This document shows positions 32,525 through 41,407 of a stretch of DNA of 64,000 nt, piece by piece (within the stretch, counting starts at the first letter, position 1; every line of letters starts with the position of its first letter). The position numbers and the translations under genes are program-made. The notes beneath the pieces are model-generated. The model saw nothing but the letters and a program-made list of their open reading frames with translations. It had not been told where the DNA came from and made no database searches. The DNA lies in contig NZ_CP053346.1 of assembly GCF_013113735.1 (NCBI RefSeq), positions 3,052,001-3,116,000 of the forward strand, written 5' to 3'. The DNA is from Sphingomonas sp. AP4-R1 (lineage in GTDB: Bacteria; Pseudomonadota; Alphaproteobacteria; Sphingomonadales; Sphingomonadaceae).

Positions 32525-35080
32525 TCAGTATTTGGCTCTCAGCGTGATGCCGTATCTGGCGGGCTGATTGTAGGTCGCCGTCCGGCCCAGATATGCGGTG
32601 ACGCCGGCGCCCGACGGCGCCGACAGCAGAGCCTGCGAGATGATGTTCCGCTCGTTGGTCGCGTTGTTGGCGTAGAAAGAGATATCGTATTGGCCGTCTT
32701 TCAGCCGCACGCCGGCGCGCAGGTTGAGGTTAAACTGGCTGGGCACCTGCGTATAGATGGACTGGGTTACGCCCGTGCCATACGAACTGGTGTAGGAATA
32801 TTGCGCGTAGCTGTAGAATTCGGTGCCCGGCCCGATCCTGAAATCCCAGGACGGCGTGACCGAGAGAGCCCATTTGGGCGAGTAAGGCGCTCTCTGCCCC
32901 TTGGCGTCGATATTCGCGATTCCGTTATAGCTTAATTCGGCCGGGGCGGGGAGCGACGGCGCCCGCGTGTAGATGCCGTCATTATAATTGCCGTCGAAGG
33001 TCAGCCGGACCCCGTGGCCCAGATTGCCGGCCACGCTCCATTCGAAGCCCCGCGCGCGGATATTTCCGACGTTGGTGGCGCCTCTCTGGATCGTGCCGTC
33101 GGGCAAGGTGAAGGAAATGGAGGTCTGGAAGCCTTCGAGCTTCTCCTGATAGGCGGAGAGGCTCAGGGTCACGCGGCGATCGAACAAAGAGGCTTTGACG
33201 CCCGCTTCGATATTCTTCGTCTTCGTCGGCTGGACATCGGGAGCGGAGGGGGAGAGGGCGCGATTGTTCAGATCCAGTCCGCCCGCCTGGAAGCCCGTGG
33301 CATAGGTGACATAGGTCGTGACGTCCGGCGTGATCTTGTAGGACAGGCTCACCGTGCCGGAGACATTGTCGTTGGATGTCCTGCGGCCGAGCGCATAGCC
33401 GGTGGTCGCGACCCCCGCCGGATAGCCCGGCACGGCATAGGCCACGCCCGCATTCCTCTGCACGGCATCGATCGCGTTGTAGAATGCGGTCAGCTGCGCG
33501 TTCGTGATCCCGGCCGGCAGCGAGGTCGGGAGCAGGCTGGTATCGACCGGGCTGCTGCCGTTCTTGCGATCATAGGTGTAGCGCAGGCCGCCGGTGAGAT
33601 CCAAGGCGCTGCCGATATGCCAGGTCCCCTGGCCGTAGACGGCCGCGTTCCTGTTTTCGACGCGCGTATCCTCGATGATCTGCGCGCCGGTCAGCTGGGA
33701 CCGGAAGGACAGAGGGATCGGCGTGAAGGCCGTGCCCGCCAGCGTGTTGTACGCATTGTACCAGGGGATGACGTCGGCGCCGAACTGGTGGACGACATAA
33801 TGGTCCTTCAGCCTGGAATAATAGAGGAATGCCCCGATCTGCCATTCGATCGGGTGGCGCCCCTGGGAGGCCAGCCGGAATTCCTGGCTGAACTGGTCGC
33901 TGTGGCTGATCGCCATATTCTGGTAGATGTCGATCGGCGTGCTGTCGCTGTCCTGCGGCGGATTGAAGGTCCAGAGCCGCCATGCGCTGATGGACGTCAG
34001 GTTCGCCCATCCGAAGTCGTAATCTGCGGTCAGCGAGACGCCGGCATTCTTCGTCTTCATGTGATTGTAATTGTTGGTGATGCTGGATTTCGGGTCGACG
34101 GTCGGGGTCCAGTCCCGCACGCCGCCGAAGCTGGAAAGCTGGCCCAGCGCCCGCAGCGCGGTCGTGACCCGGGTCTGCTGTGCCGTCGTCGTGTTGATGC
34201 CCCAATTGCCGGGGCCAAACAGCTCCGTGATCCCGCCGCCGGAACTGTAACCGGATGAGCTGTCGCTCTCGACATTGAGGTCGCCCGCGAGGTTGATCTT
34301 GAGATCGCCGGCGTTGAGCAGGAATTGCTGGCGTATGCCCCAGCGCCCGGTGCCGGCCGTCTTGGAATCGCCGGTCGCGGTCGGCGCGTAGATGCCTTTC
34401 TGGAGCGCCGCGTCCCGGAATGCGGGCCTGAAGGGGGTGGAAACCCACCCGTCGGACCGGGTGCCGTACGCCACGGTGCGGTAGGCGATGGTGTCGGTGA
34501 GCGGGCCGGTGAGGATCGCCTTGCCCTGCGCGAAATTATACCGGCCGTACGACGCTTCGAACGTATAGCCCGGCGTGAAGCTCGGCTTGTTGAAGGTGAC
34601 GTTCAGCGCGCCCGCCGCCGCGTTGCGGCCGAACAGCGTGCCCTGCGGCCCGCGCAGCACCTCGAAGCTCTGGACGTCGACCAGATCCTGCAGAACCTGC
34701 CCCGGCCGGGCCTGATAGACGCCGTCGAAATAGACGCCGATCGCATTGTCGAGGCCGTCGGCGGCGGTCGGCGCATAGCCGATGCCGCGGATCGTGACCG
34801 AGAAGTTGCGCGGATTGCCGCCCGTCGAGTTCAGGCCCGGCGTCTGATCGACCAGGCTTTGCAGATCGATCGTGCCCTTGCGCTGCAGCGTCTCGCCGCT
34901 GATCGCCTGCACCGAGATGGGAACATCCTGAATATTCTCGGCGCGACGGCGCGCCGTCACGACCACCTCATTGTCGCGATCCGCATCACCGGCCGGGGCA
35001 TTCTCCGCCCACGCGATCGACGGAATCGCCAGAGCGGCCGTGGTCGCCAACAGCGCGCGCACGAAAACGATACGGTTCAT
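32525..35080 (-). CDS. TonB-dependent outer-membrane receptor beside the sulfonate operon
   Basis: The 851-residue receptor (start ATG 35080; 35095 is an alternative) has a signal peptide ending SIAWAEN. A TonB box (NEVVVTARRRAENIQDVPISVQ) precedes the plug (TIRGIGYAPTAADGLDNAIGVYFDGVYQARPGQ, FEVLRGPQGTLFGRNAAAGALNVTFNKP) and a barrel with a Tyr-terminated strand (YGITLRAKY). It is typical of sphingomonad receptors for aromatic or sulfur compounds. It is divergent from the ABC-transporter operon, which suggests it brings the same organosulfur substrate across the outer membrane. Confidence 0.93.
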   Translation of the reverse strand: MNRIVFVRALLATTAALAIPSIAWAENAPAGDADRDNEVVVTARRRAENIQDVPISVQAISGETLQRKGTIDLQSLVDQTPGLNSTGGNPRNFSVTIRGIGYAPTAADGLDNAIGVYFDGVYQARPGQVLQDLVDVQSFEVLRGPQGTLFGRNAAAGALNVTFNKPSFTPGYTFEASYGRYNFAQGKAILTGPLTDTIAYRTVAYGTRSDGWVSTPFRPAFRDAALQKGIYAPTATGDSKTAGTGRWGIRQQFLLNAGDLKINLAGDLNVESDSSSGYSSGGGITELFGPGNWGINTTTAQQTRVTTALRALGQLSSFGGVRDWTPTVDPKSSITNNYNHMKTKNAGVSLTADYDFGWANLTSISAWRLWTFNPPQDSDSTPIDIYQNMAISHSDQFSQEFRLASQGRHPIEWQIGAFLYYSRLKDHYVVHQFGADVIPWYNAYNTLAGTAFTPIPLSFRSQLTGAQIIEDTRVENRNAAVYGQGTWHIGSALDLTGGLRYTYDRKNGSSPVDTSLLPTSLPAGITNAQLTAFYNAIDAVQRNAGVAYAVPGYPAGVATTGYALGRRTSNDNVSGTVSLSYKITPDVTTYVTYATGFQAGGLDLNNRALSPSAPDVQPTKTKNIEAGVKASLFDRRVTLSLSAYQEKLEGFQTSISFTLPDGTIQRGATNVGNIRARGFEWSVAGNLGHGVRLTFDGNYNDGIYTRAPSLPAPAELSYNGIANIDAKGQRAPYSPKWALSVTPSWDFRIGPGTEFYSYAQYSYTSSYGTGVTQSIYTQVPSQFNLNLRAGVRLKDGQYDISFYANNATNERNIISQALLSAPSGAGVTAYLGRTATYNQPARYGITLRAKY

Positions 35081-35248
35081 CCGAGAGACCCCCATTATGG
35101 TATGAACAATTCCTACTGAATCGCTATGTTTTGGTAGAAACTACAATTCCTATGGGGTAACTAGAGAATCTGCGGGGGGCGGAAGTTTTTCTGCATCGCG
35201 GCGGCGGCCGCTCCGATCCAGACATGCGTCACGAAAGCGGAGGGCAAC
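35081..35248. other. Divergent promoter region of TonB receptor and sulfonate operon
   Basis: The AT-richer part (35100-35160) carries a short inverted repeat, GTAGAAACTAC, and is the likely site of both promoters. I could not identify defined -35/-10 boxes or a known sulfur-regulator operator with confidence. Confidence 0.4.
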
Positions 35249-35344
35249 GTGACGACGACCGGATCGTTCGAATGGAATGGGGAGGGGCGGGGCGCCTCCA
35301 GCCTGCGGGCGAACGGGGCGGGCCTGATCCGCGCCGCGGCCTGA
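35249..35344 (+). CDS. 31-residue ORF preceding the substrate-binding protein
   Basis: GTG at 35249 is preceded at 4 bases by GGAGGG, a better ribosome-binding site than that of the next gene. The peptide begins MTTTGSFEWNGEGRG and ends in LIRAAA at TGA 35342-35344. The substrate-binding protein starts 3 bases later in the same frame. It could be a leader peptide, a coupling ORF, or the former N-terminus of the next gene cut off by a stop codon. Confidence 0.45.
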   Translation: MTTTGSFEWNGEGRGASSLRANGAGLIRAAA

Positions 35345-35347
35345 GCG

Positions 35348-36445
35348 ATGGCCCTCTCCGGATCCACCTGGCCGAAAGGATCGGGCGTCTTCGCGCTCGT
35401 CGTGGTCGCGTCGATCGCGCTGCTTGTCGCCTTCGCCCCGGCGCGACGGGTGGCCGCCGCGAAGCAGGGGCTGGCCCTGACCGCGCCGCTGCCGGACCGG
35501 GTGCCGCCCGGCGTGGTGCTGCGGGTCGGCGATCCGGTCACGCGCTGGGTGTTCGAGCATGAGGGCTGGGACAAGAAGCTGCCGTTCCGCATCGAATGGG
35601 CGGAAATCACCGGCGGGCCGGAGGTGACGGAGGCCCTTCATGCCGGTGCGCTGGATGTGGGCTTCGGCGCGAGCGTGCCGCCGATCCACGCCGTCTGGAT
35701 GGGCATTCCCGTGCGGATCATCGCCTTCCGCGAATATGCCGATCGCGCGCGGCGTCAGGCCTATGTCTTCGGTATCGCGCCCAAGGCGAACATCCGGACG
35801 CTGGCGGACCTGCGCGGCAAGCGGATCGCGTTCAGCCCGAGCCAGGTTCAGGCGCAGATCGTGATCGAGACGCTGAAGGCGGCGGGCATCCGGCGCGACG
35901 AGGTGACGCTGGTCGAATTGTCGTCGAACATCGGCGGCGACGTCTATTCCAACGCGCTCGCCTCCGGCGCGATCGATGCCGCGCCGATCCGGGCCGATCT
36001 CGTCGCGCAACGCTATCTCCGCGATTTCGGAGAGCGCGGCGCGCATATCCTGAAGCATCCCCCGTTCCGCGACGACGGCGCCAACGTCTATGTTCCGGAG
36101 ACCGCGCTGGCCGATCCGGGCAAGGCGGCCGCCCTCCGCATCTTCGCCCGCTACTGGGGGCTCGCCCAGGCGTGGATCAACGCGCATCCCGAGGAGCTGG
36201 CGCGCGGCTATTATGGCGAAAAGCGCGGGCTCCCGATCGCCGATGCCCGCGTGATGGCGGCCTATATCTGCAACGTGGCGGTGCCGCGAAACTGGGCGGG
36301 CGCGATCGCCTATCAGCAGGCCGCGATCGACACGCTCGGCCCCGAAACGAAGCATCCCCGTTTCGACGCGGCGACGCTCTTCGATCGCCGTTTCGAGGCC
36401 ATCGCCGGCGACGCCGCATCCGCACCGCAAGGAAATCGGTCATGA
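35348..36445 (+). CDS. Sulfonate-type ABC transporter substrate-binding protein (SsuA-like)
   Basis: The 365-residue protein has one hydrophobic N-terminal segment (SGVFALVVVASIALLVAFAPA) that may be an uncleaved anchor. The periplasmic binding fold follows: LRVGDPVTRWVF, EWAEITGGPEVTEALHAGALDVGFGASVPPIHA (typical of SsuA/TauA/NMT1-like proteins), and TLADLRGKRIAFSPSQVQAQIVIETLKAAGI. No Shine-Dalgarno is visible before its ATG, so translation may depend on the ORF just upstream. Its stop overlaps the permease start. Ligand predicted to be a sulfonate from operon context. Confidence 0.88.
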   Translation: MALSGSTWPKGSGVFALVVVASIALLVAFAPARRVAAAKQGLALTAPLPDRVPPGVVLRVGDPVTRWVFEHEGWDKKLPFRIEWAEITGGPEVTEALHAGALDVGFGASVPPIHAVWMGIPVRIIAFREYADRARRQAYVFGIAPKANIRTLADLRGKRIAFSPSQVQAQIVIETLKAAGIRRDEVTLVELSSNIGGDVYSNALASGAIDAAPIRADLVAQRYLRDFGERGAHILKHPPFRDDGANVYVPETALADPGKAAALRIFARYWGLAQAWINAHPEELARGYYGEKRGLPIADARVMAAYICNVAVPRNWAGAIAYQQAAIDTLGPETKHPRFDAATLFDRRFEAIAGDAASAPQGNRS

Positions 36446-37308
36446 ACGCCTATCCGGAAGGGCTTCGCGTGCCATCCCCACAACAGGACGCGCCGATCGC
36501 GCGTCCTTCCGCAGCACGCCTCGAACCAAGGCGACAACGCCTCAGTCCCGGCAAGCCGGCCCGCTACGGCACGCTGCTCGGGCCGGCCCTGCTGCTGCTC
36601 TACTGGTCCGTCCTGTCCGTGACCGGCTGGCTCGATCCGCGCATCCTGCCGGCCCCCTGGACGGCGATCACCACCGCGATCGACCTGATCCGCGAAGGCC
36701 GGCTGCAGGAGAATCTGGCCATTTCCGCCTGGCGGGCGATGACCGGGCTGGGCTTCGGCGTGGCGATCGGCGTGGCCCTCGCTTGGCTGTCCGGCCTGTC
36801 GCTGCTGGGCGGCTACGTGATCGACGGGCTGGTGCAGATCAAGCGGGGCATCCCGATCCTGGCGCTGATCCCGTTCATGATCCTGTGGCTGGGCATCGGC
36901 GAGACGATGAAGATCACGCTGATCGCCACCGCTGTCTTCTTCCCCGTCTACATCAACACGCACAACGCCCTGCGCGCGATCGACATCCGCCATGTCGAAC
37001 TGGCCGAGACGGTGCGGCTGAGCCGCTGGCAGTTCCTTCGCGCCGTGGTCGTGCCGGGATCGCTGCCGGGTTTCCTCACCGGCCTGCGCTTCGGCGTCAC
37101 CTCGTCGTGGCTGGCGCTGGTGGTGGTGGAGCAACTGAACGCCACGAGCGGCATCGGCTATATGGTCACGCTCGCCCGCGCATATGCACAGACCGACGTG
37201 ATGCTGGTCGGGCTGGTCGTCTATGCGTTGCTCGGGTTCGGATCGGACGCTCTCGTTCGACAACTGGAACGACGCCTGCTCTCCTGGCGCCGGACGCTCG
37301 GCCGATGA
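36442..37308 (+). CDS. Sulfonate-type ABC transporter permease (SsuC-like)
   Basis: The 288-residue permease has about six helices. The cytoplasmic EAA loop (NALRAIDIRHVELAETVRLSRWQFLRAVVVPGSLPGFLTGLRFGV) and the C-terminal SSWLALVVVEQLNATSGIGYMV are those of the SsuC/TauC family. The N-terminal ~45 residues are Pro/Arg-rich and cytoplasmic. AAGGAA precedes its ATG, which overlaps the SsuA stop. It ends in an ATGA overlap with the ATPase gene. Confidence 0.93.
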   Translation: MNAYPEGLRVPSPQQDAPIARPSAARLEPRRQRLSPGKPARYGTLLGPALLLLYWSVLSVTGWLDPRILPAPWTAITTAIDLIREGRLQENLAISAWRAMTGLGFGVAIGVALAWLSGLSLLGGYVIDGLVQIKRGIPILALIPFMILWLGIGETMKITLIATAVFFPVYINTHNALRAIDIRHVELAETVRLSRWQFLRAVVVPGSLPGFLTGLRFGVTSSWLALVVVEQLNATSGIGYMVTLARAYAQTDVMLVGLVVYALLGFGSDALVRQLERRLLSWRRTLGR

Positions 37309-38108
37309 GCGCGTTTCCCGACACCCCGGCCGTCGAGGTTCGCGGCCTCGTGCGGACCTTCACGCTGAAGGGCGTGCTCAACGGGATCGATCTGGATATC
37401 GCGCCGGGCGAGTTCGTCGCGCTGCTCGGCCGCAGCGGATCGGGCAAGAGCACGTTGCTGCGCGCGTTGGCGGGCATCGATCACGAAGCCGAGGGCACGG
37501 GCGAGATCCGGCTGCCCGAGCGCCTCTCGGTGATCTTTCAGGATGCCCGGCTGCTGCCGTGGATGCGCGTGCTGGACAATGTGCTGCTCGGCATTTCGGG
37601 CGGCCGCGCGCGGGGCGTGAAGGCGCTGGCCGAAGTGGGCCTCGCCGGCCGCGAGCATGCCTGGCCGCACGAGCTTTCGGGCGGCGAGCAGCAGCGCGTG
37701 GCGCTGGCCCGCGCGCTCGTCCGCGAGCCGAAGCTGCTGCTGGCAGACGAACCCTTCGGCGCACTGGACGCGCTGACCCGCATCCAGATGCACGCGCTCC
37801 TCCGGCGCCTGTCCGACGTCCACGATCCGGCGGTGCTGCTCGTCACGCACGATATCGACGAGGCGATCCTGCTCGCCGACCGGATCGTGATGCTCGACGA
37901 CGGCCGGCTCGCGGCGGATCTGCCGGTCGATCTGCCCGAGAGCGGGATCGCCCGGCGCGAGCGCATCGCCGAATTGCGGGCGCTGCTCCACCGCCTACTC
38001 GGCGTGGAGGAGGCCCCCGCCGACTATCACGAAGACCGGCATCCGCCCGAGGCGCGGACCGATCTCCCCGGCCTCATTCCTGGCATCAAGGACGGTGAAG
38101 CAGCATGA
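37305..38108 (+). CDS. Sulfonate-type ABC transporter ATPase (SsuB-like)
   Basis: The 267-residue ABC subunit has Walker A GRSGSGKST (42-50), Q-loop FQDARLLPWM near 79, signature LSGGEQQ (124-130), Walker B LLLADEP (144-150) and the switch His at 182 (VTHDIDEA). The DARLLPW Q-loop is typical of the nitrate/sulfonate/taurine importers. The C-terminal ~45 residues are polar. It overlaps both neighbours by 4 bases. Confidence 0.94.
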   Translation: MSAFPDTPAVEVRGLVRTFTLKGVLNGIDLDIAPGEFVALLGRSGSGKSTLLRALAGIDHEAEGTGEIRLPERLSVIFQDARLLPWMRVLDNVLLGISGGRARGVKALAEVGLAGREHAWPHELSGGEQQRVALARALVREPKLLLADEPFGALDALTRIQMHALLRRLSDVHDPAVLLVTHDIDEAILLADRIVMLDDGRLAADLPVDLPESGIARRERIAELRALLHRLLGVEEAPADYHEDRHPPEARTDLPGLIPGIKDGEAA

Positions 38109-38959
38109 GCGAGGTGAAACTGGCCTATTCGGCAGCGGCCGAGGCGGAGCGCCTCGGCGCGCGGCTGTTCGATCGCTACCGGCACGATCTGGACCTGCCG
38201 GTGGCGTGGAACGAGACGCTCGACACGATCCTCTCCCACCGCTCGGTGCGCGCCTATGCGCCCGATCCCGTGCCGGACGGGGCGATCGAGCTGGCGGTCG
38301 CGGCGGCGCAGTCGGCCGCCAGTTCATCCAACCTCCAGCCCTGGAGCGTCGTCGCGGTCGAGGATCCGGCGCGCAAGGCGCGGCTCGCGGCGCTGGCGGG
38401 CAACCAGAAGCAGATCCTGCAGGCGCCGCTCTTCCTGCTCTGGATCGTGGATCATCAGCGCTTGACGCGGGTGGGCGAGCAGGTGGGCACGCCCGCCGAC
38501 GCGCTCCACTATCTGGAGAGCTTCCTGCTCGGCGCGGTGGATACGTCGCTCGCCGCACAGAGCGCGGTCGTCGCGCTGGAATCGCTCGGGCTCGGCACCT
38601 GCTATATCGGCGGCATCCGCAACCGGCCCGCCGAGGTGGCGGCCGAACTGGGCCTGCCGCCGCAATCCTTCGCGCTGTTCGGCCTCACGGTCGGCCACCC
38701 CGATCCCGCCGCGCCCGCGTCGGTGAAGCCGCGCCTGCCGCAGGAGGCGGTGCTGTTCCGCGAGGCTTATGGTCAGTCCGCGGCACCCGCCGCGCTCGCC
38801 GCTTATGATCGCCGCCTGCGCGGCTTCCAGCGCGAGCAGGGGATGATCGAGCGCGACTGGACCGAGCAGGCGTCCCAGCGCGTGCGCGGGGCGGACTCGC
38901 TTGCCGGCCGCGACGTGCTGCGCGGGGTCCTCCACCGCCTCGGCTTCAGGCTGAGATAG
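38105..38959 (+). CDS. Nitroreductase-family flavoprotein (NfsA-like)
   Basis: The 284-residue protein has the nitroreductase fold: SHRSVRAYAPDPVPDGAIELAVAAAQSAASSSNLQPWSVVAVEDP (FMN phosphate binding), LGLGTCYIGGIRN and the extended C-terminal FRP/NfsA-like region. It overlaps the ATPase stop. In this operon it lies before an SsuD-like monooxygenase that needs reduced FMN, so it may supply FMNH2 in place of SsuE. That role is inferred; a nitro or quinone reductase is the alternative. Confidence 0.88.
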   Translation: MSEVKLAYSAAAEAERLGARLFDRYRHDLDLPVAWNETLDTILSHRSVRAYAPDPVPDGAIELAVAAAQSAASSSNLQPWSVVAVEDPARKARLAALAGNQKQILQAPLFLLWIVDHQRLTRVGEQVGTPADALHYLESFLLGAVDTSLAAQSAVVALESLGLGTCYIGGIRNRPAEVAAELGLPPQSFALFGLTVGHPDPAAPASVKPRLPQEAVLFREAYGQSAAPAALAAYDRRLRGFQREQGMIERDWTEQASQRVRGADSLAGRDVLRGVLHRLGFRLR

Positions 38960-39002
38960 CGCCGTCCCCTCCCACCTTTCCTCTCGCCGAAGGATCACGT
39001 CC

Positions 39003-40112
39003 ATGAGCTCCGAATTCCTCTGGTACATTCCCAATCAGGTCGAACCCGGCCATCGCGGCGATTCCGCGGGCGAGGGGCATCGCAGTCTCGATACGCTGAC
39101 GCGCCACGCACTCACGCTGGAGCAGCATGGCTGGGACGGCGCGTTGATCGGCACCAGCTGGGGGCGGCCCGACACCTTCATCGTCGCCACCGCGCTCGCC
39201 GCACGCACGACGACGTTCCAGCCGCTCATCGCGATCCGCCCCGGTTACTGGCGGCCCGCCAACTTCGCCGCCGCCGCCGCCACGCTGGACGATCTCACGG
39301 GCGGGCGCGTCCGCATCAACATCGTCTCGGGGCAAGACAATCTGGCGGCCTATGGCGACAGCGAGGGCGATCAGGCGCATCGCTATGGCCGCACGAAGGA
39401 GTTCATGCGCCTCGTCCGGCGGCTGTGGACCGAGGAGGAGGTCACCTTCGCGGGCGAGCATTTCGGCGTGACGAAGTCGACGATCGCGCCGCGCCCCGTC
39501 CGCCGGGGTGACCGGCTGCATCCCCGGCTGTATTTCGGGGGCGCATCGGACGCGGCCGAGCGGGTCGCCGCGACCGAGGCCGACGTCCAGCTCTTCTGGG
39601 GCGAGCCGCTCGACGGCGTCGCGGATCGGATCGCGCGATTGAAGCGCCTCAGCCGCGATCTCGATCGCGATCTGGCCCCGCTGCAATTCGGCCTCCGCAT
39701 CACGACTTTGGTGCGCGACACGACCGAGCAGGCCTGGGCGGATGCCGAGGCCAAGGTGGACGAGATGGCGAAGAATCAGGGCACGGTGGACGAACATCGC
39801 CGCGCCCCCGCCGTGGGCCAGCAGCGCCTGCTCGACCTTCACGCGCGCGGCGAGGTGCTGGACGACAATCTCTACACGGCGCCCGGCCGCTATGGTGGCG
39901 GCGGTGCCGGCACGACCTGGCTGGTGGGTTCGGCGGCCGACGTCGCGAACTCGCTGCGCAAATATCGCGATCTGGGCATCACCCACTTCGTTCTGTCCGA
40001 CACGCCCTATCTGCCCGAGATACGCCGGCAGGGCGATCAGCTGCTCCCGCTCCTGCGCGACGATGCGGTCCCGGCGGTGGAGCGGCGGCTCGATCCCGAA
40101 CAGGTGGCCTGA
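39003..40112 (+). CDS. SsuD-like FMNH2-dependent monooxygenase (LLM class)
   Basis: The 369-residue luciferase-like (LLM) flavin monooxygenase resembles alkanesulfonate monooxygenase. It has EFLWYIPNQVEPGHRG at the start, DDLTGGRVRINIVSGQDN, HFGVTKSTIAPRPV and PRLYFGGASDAAERVAATEADVQLFWGEP, and is near the usual 380 residues. The reaction would cleave R-CH2-SO3 to an aldehyde plus sulfite using FMNH2 and O2. It lies 43 bases after the nitroreductase and 32 before soxC. Substrate range is unknown; a sulfone or other organosulfur monooxygenase is possible. Confidence 0.9.
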   Translation: MSSEFLWYIPNQVEPGHRGDSAGEGHRSLDTLTRHALTLEQHGWDGALIGTSWGRPDTFIVATALAARTTTFQPLIAIRPGYWRPANFAAAAATLDDLTGGRVRINIVSGQDNLAAYGDSEGDQAHRYGRTKEFMRLVRRLWTEEEVTFAGEHFGVTKSTIAPRPVRRGDRLHPRLYFGGASDAAERVAATEADVQLFWGEPLDGVADRIARLKRLSRDLDRDLAPLQFGLRITTLVRDTTEQAWADAEAKVDEMAKNQGTVDEHRRAPAVGQQRLLDLHARGEVLDDNLYTAPGRYGGGGAGTTWLVGSAADVANSLRKYRDLGITHFVLSDTPYLPEIRRQGDQLLPLLRDDAVPAVERRLDPEQVA

Positions 40113-40144
40113 GCCCGCCCGGCCTGCCCGACGAGGAACGCCCG

Positions 40145-41407
40145 ATGGTGACGGACGATGGCGAGCGCGAGGAGCGCATCGCGGGGGGCGGGCTGCTCCA
40201 TCGCCGCGCGTTGCTCGTCGCGGGCGCCGTTTCGGCGGGCGGCTGGGCGAGCGGGCTGGGCGCCGCGACTGGCGCTCGCTCTCCGGACTCGATGCGGGCG
40301 CCGGGCGCGCCTCTGTCGGGATATGGCGCGCCGGCTCCGTCCGCCGCGAAGATCCAGCGCCTCGTGCCGAACCTGCCCTTTCCCGGATCGGGCTCGGCGC
40401 GCACGCCGCTGGAGCTGCTGGAGGGGACGATCACGCCCAACGGCCTCCATTTCGAGCGGCATCACAATGGCGTGCCTGCGATCGATCCGGCGACGCACGA
40501 ATTGCTGATCCACGGGCTCGTCCGGCAGCCGCTGCTGTTCCGGTACGAGGATCTGCTGCGCTACCCGCGCGAGAGCCGGATCCTGTTCCTCGAATGCTCG
40601 GGCAACAGCGGCACGATCGCGGCGGCGACGCCGGTGCAGGCGAGCGCGGGACAGCTCAACGGGCTGGTGTCCTGCGCGGAGTGGACCGGGGTGCGCCTCT
40701 CGACGCTGCTGGACGAAGCGGGCCTCGATCCCGCGGCGCGCTGGGTGCAGGCGGAGGGGGCCGATGCGGCGGGCATGACGCGCAGCATTCCCCTGTCGAT
40801 CTGTCTCGACGACGCGATGATCGCGCTGTTCCAGAATGGCGAGCCGCTGCGGCCCCAGCAGGGCTTTCCGATGCGGCTGCTGTTGCCCGGCATCGAGGGC
40901 AATGCCTCGATCAAGTGGCTGCGCCGATTGAAGGTGATGGCGACGCCGGCTTTCTCGCGCGAGGAAACGTCGAAATATTCCGATCTGCTGATCGACGGGC
41001 GGGCGGAGCTGTTCTCGCTCCGCATGGGCGTGAAGTCGGTCATTCTCGCGCCCTCGTTCGGGCTGGATCTGGCCGGCCCCGGCTTGCGCGAGATCAGCGG
41101 CCTCGCCTGGTCGGGGCGCGGTCGCATCCGCCGGGTGGAGGTGTCGGCAGACGGCGGTGCCAGCTGGGCCGAGGCCGCGCTCGGCGAGCCGGTGCTGCCC
41201 AAGGCGCTGACGCGGTTCCGCATCCCGTGGCGATGGGAGGGCGGCGTCGCCACGCTGATGAGCCGCGCCGTGGACGAGAGCGGGGCGGAACAGCCCCGGC
41301 GCGCCGATTGGATCGCGAAATATGGCCCCGGACAGGGCTATCACAGCAATGCGATCCAGAGCTGGCGCATCGACGGGCAGGGGCATGTGAGCCATGTCTA
41401 TGCGTAA
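40145..41407 (+). CDS. soxC: SoxC-like molybdopterin sulfite/sulfane dehydrogenase
   Basis: The 420-residue protein is a periplasmic molybdoenzyme of the sulfite-oxidase fold. A twin-arginine signal (LLHRRALLVAGAVSAGG, Arg20-Arg21) would export it folded. The SoxC phrase RTPLELLEGTITPNGLHFERHHNGVPAIDPATHELLIHGLV is clear. C151 in LECSGNSG is the molybdenum-ligating cysteine. A C-terminal Mo-co dimerisation domain follows. With no soxXYZAB genes here it most likely oxidises free sulfite to sulfate. The cytochrome gene overlaps its end. Confidence 0.9.
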   Translation: MVTDDGEREERIAGGGLLHRRALLVAGAVSAGGWASGLGAATGARSPDSMRAPGAPLSGYGAPAPSAAKIQRLVPNLPFPGSGSARTPLELLEGTITPNGLHFERHHNGVPAIDPATHELLIHGLVRQPLLFRYEDLLRYPRESRILFLECSGNSGTIAAATPVQASAGQLNGLVSCAEWTGVRLSTLLDEAGLDPAARWVQAEGADAAGMTRSIPLSICLDDAMIALFQNGEPLRPQQGFPMRLLLPGIEGNASIKWLRRLKVMATPAFSREETSKYSDLLIDGRAELFSLRMGVKSVILAPSFGLDLAGPGLREISGLAWSGRGRIRRVEVSADGGASWAEAALGEPVLPKALTRFRIPWRWEGGVATLMSRAVDESGAEQPRRADWIAKYGPGQGYHSNAIQSWRIDGQGHVSHVYA

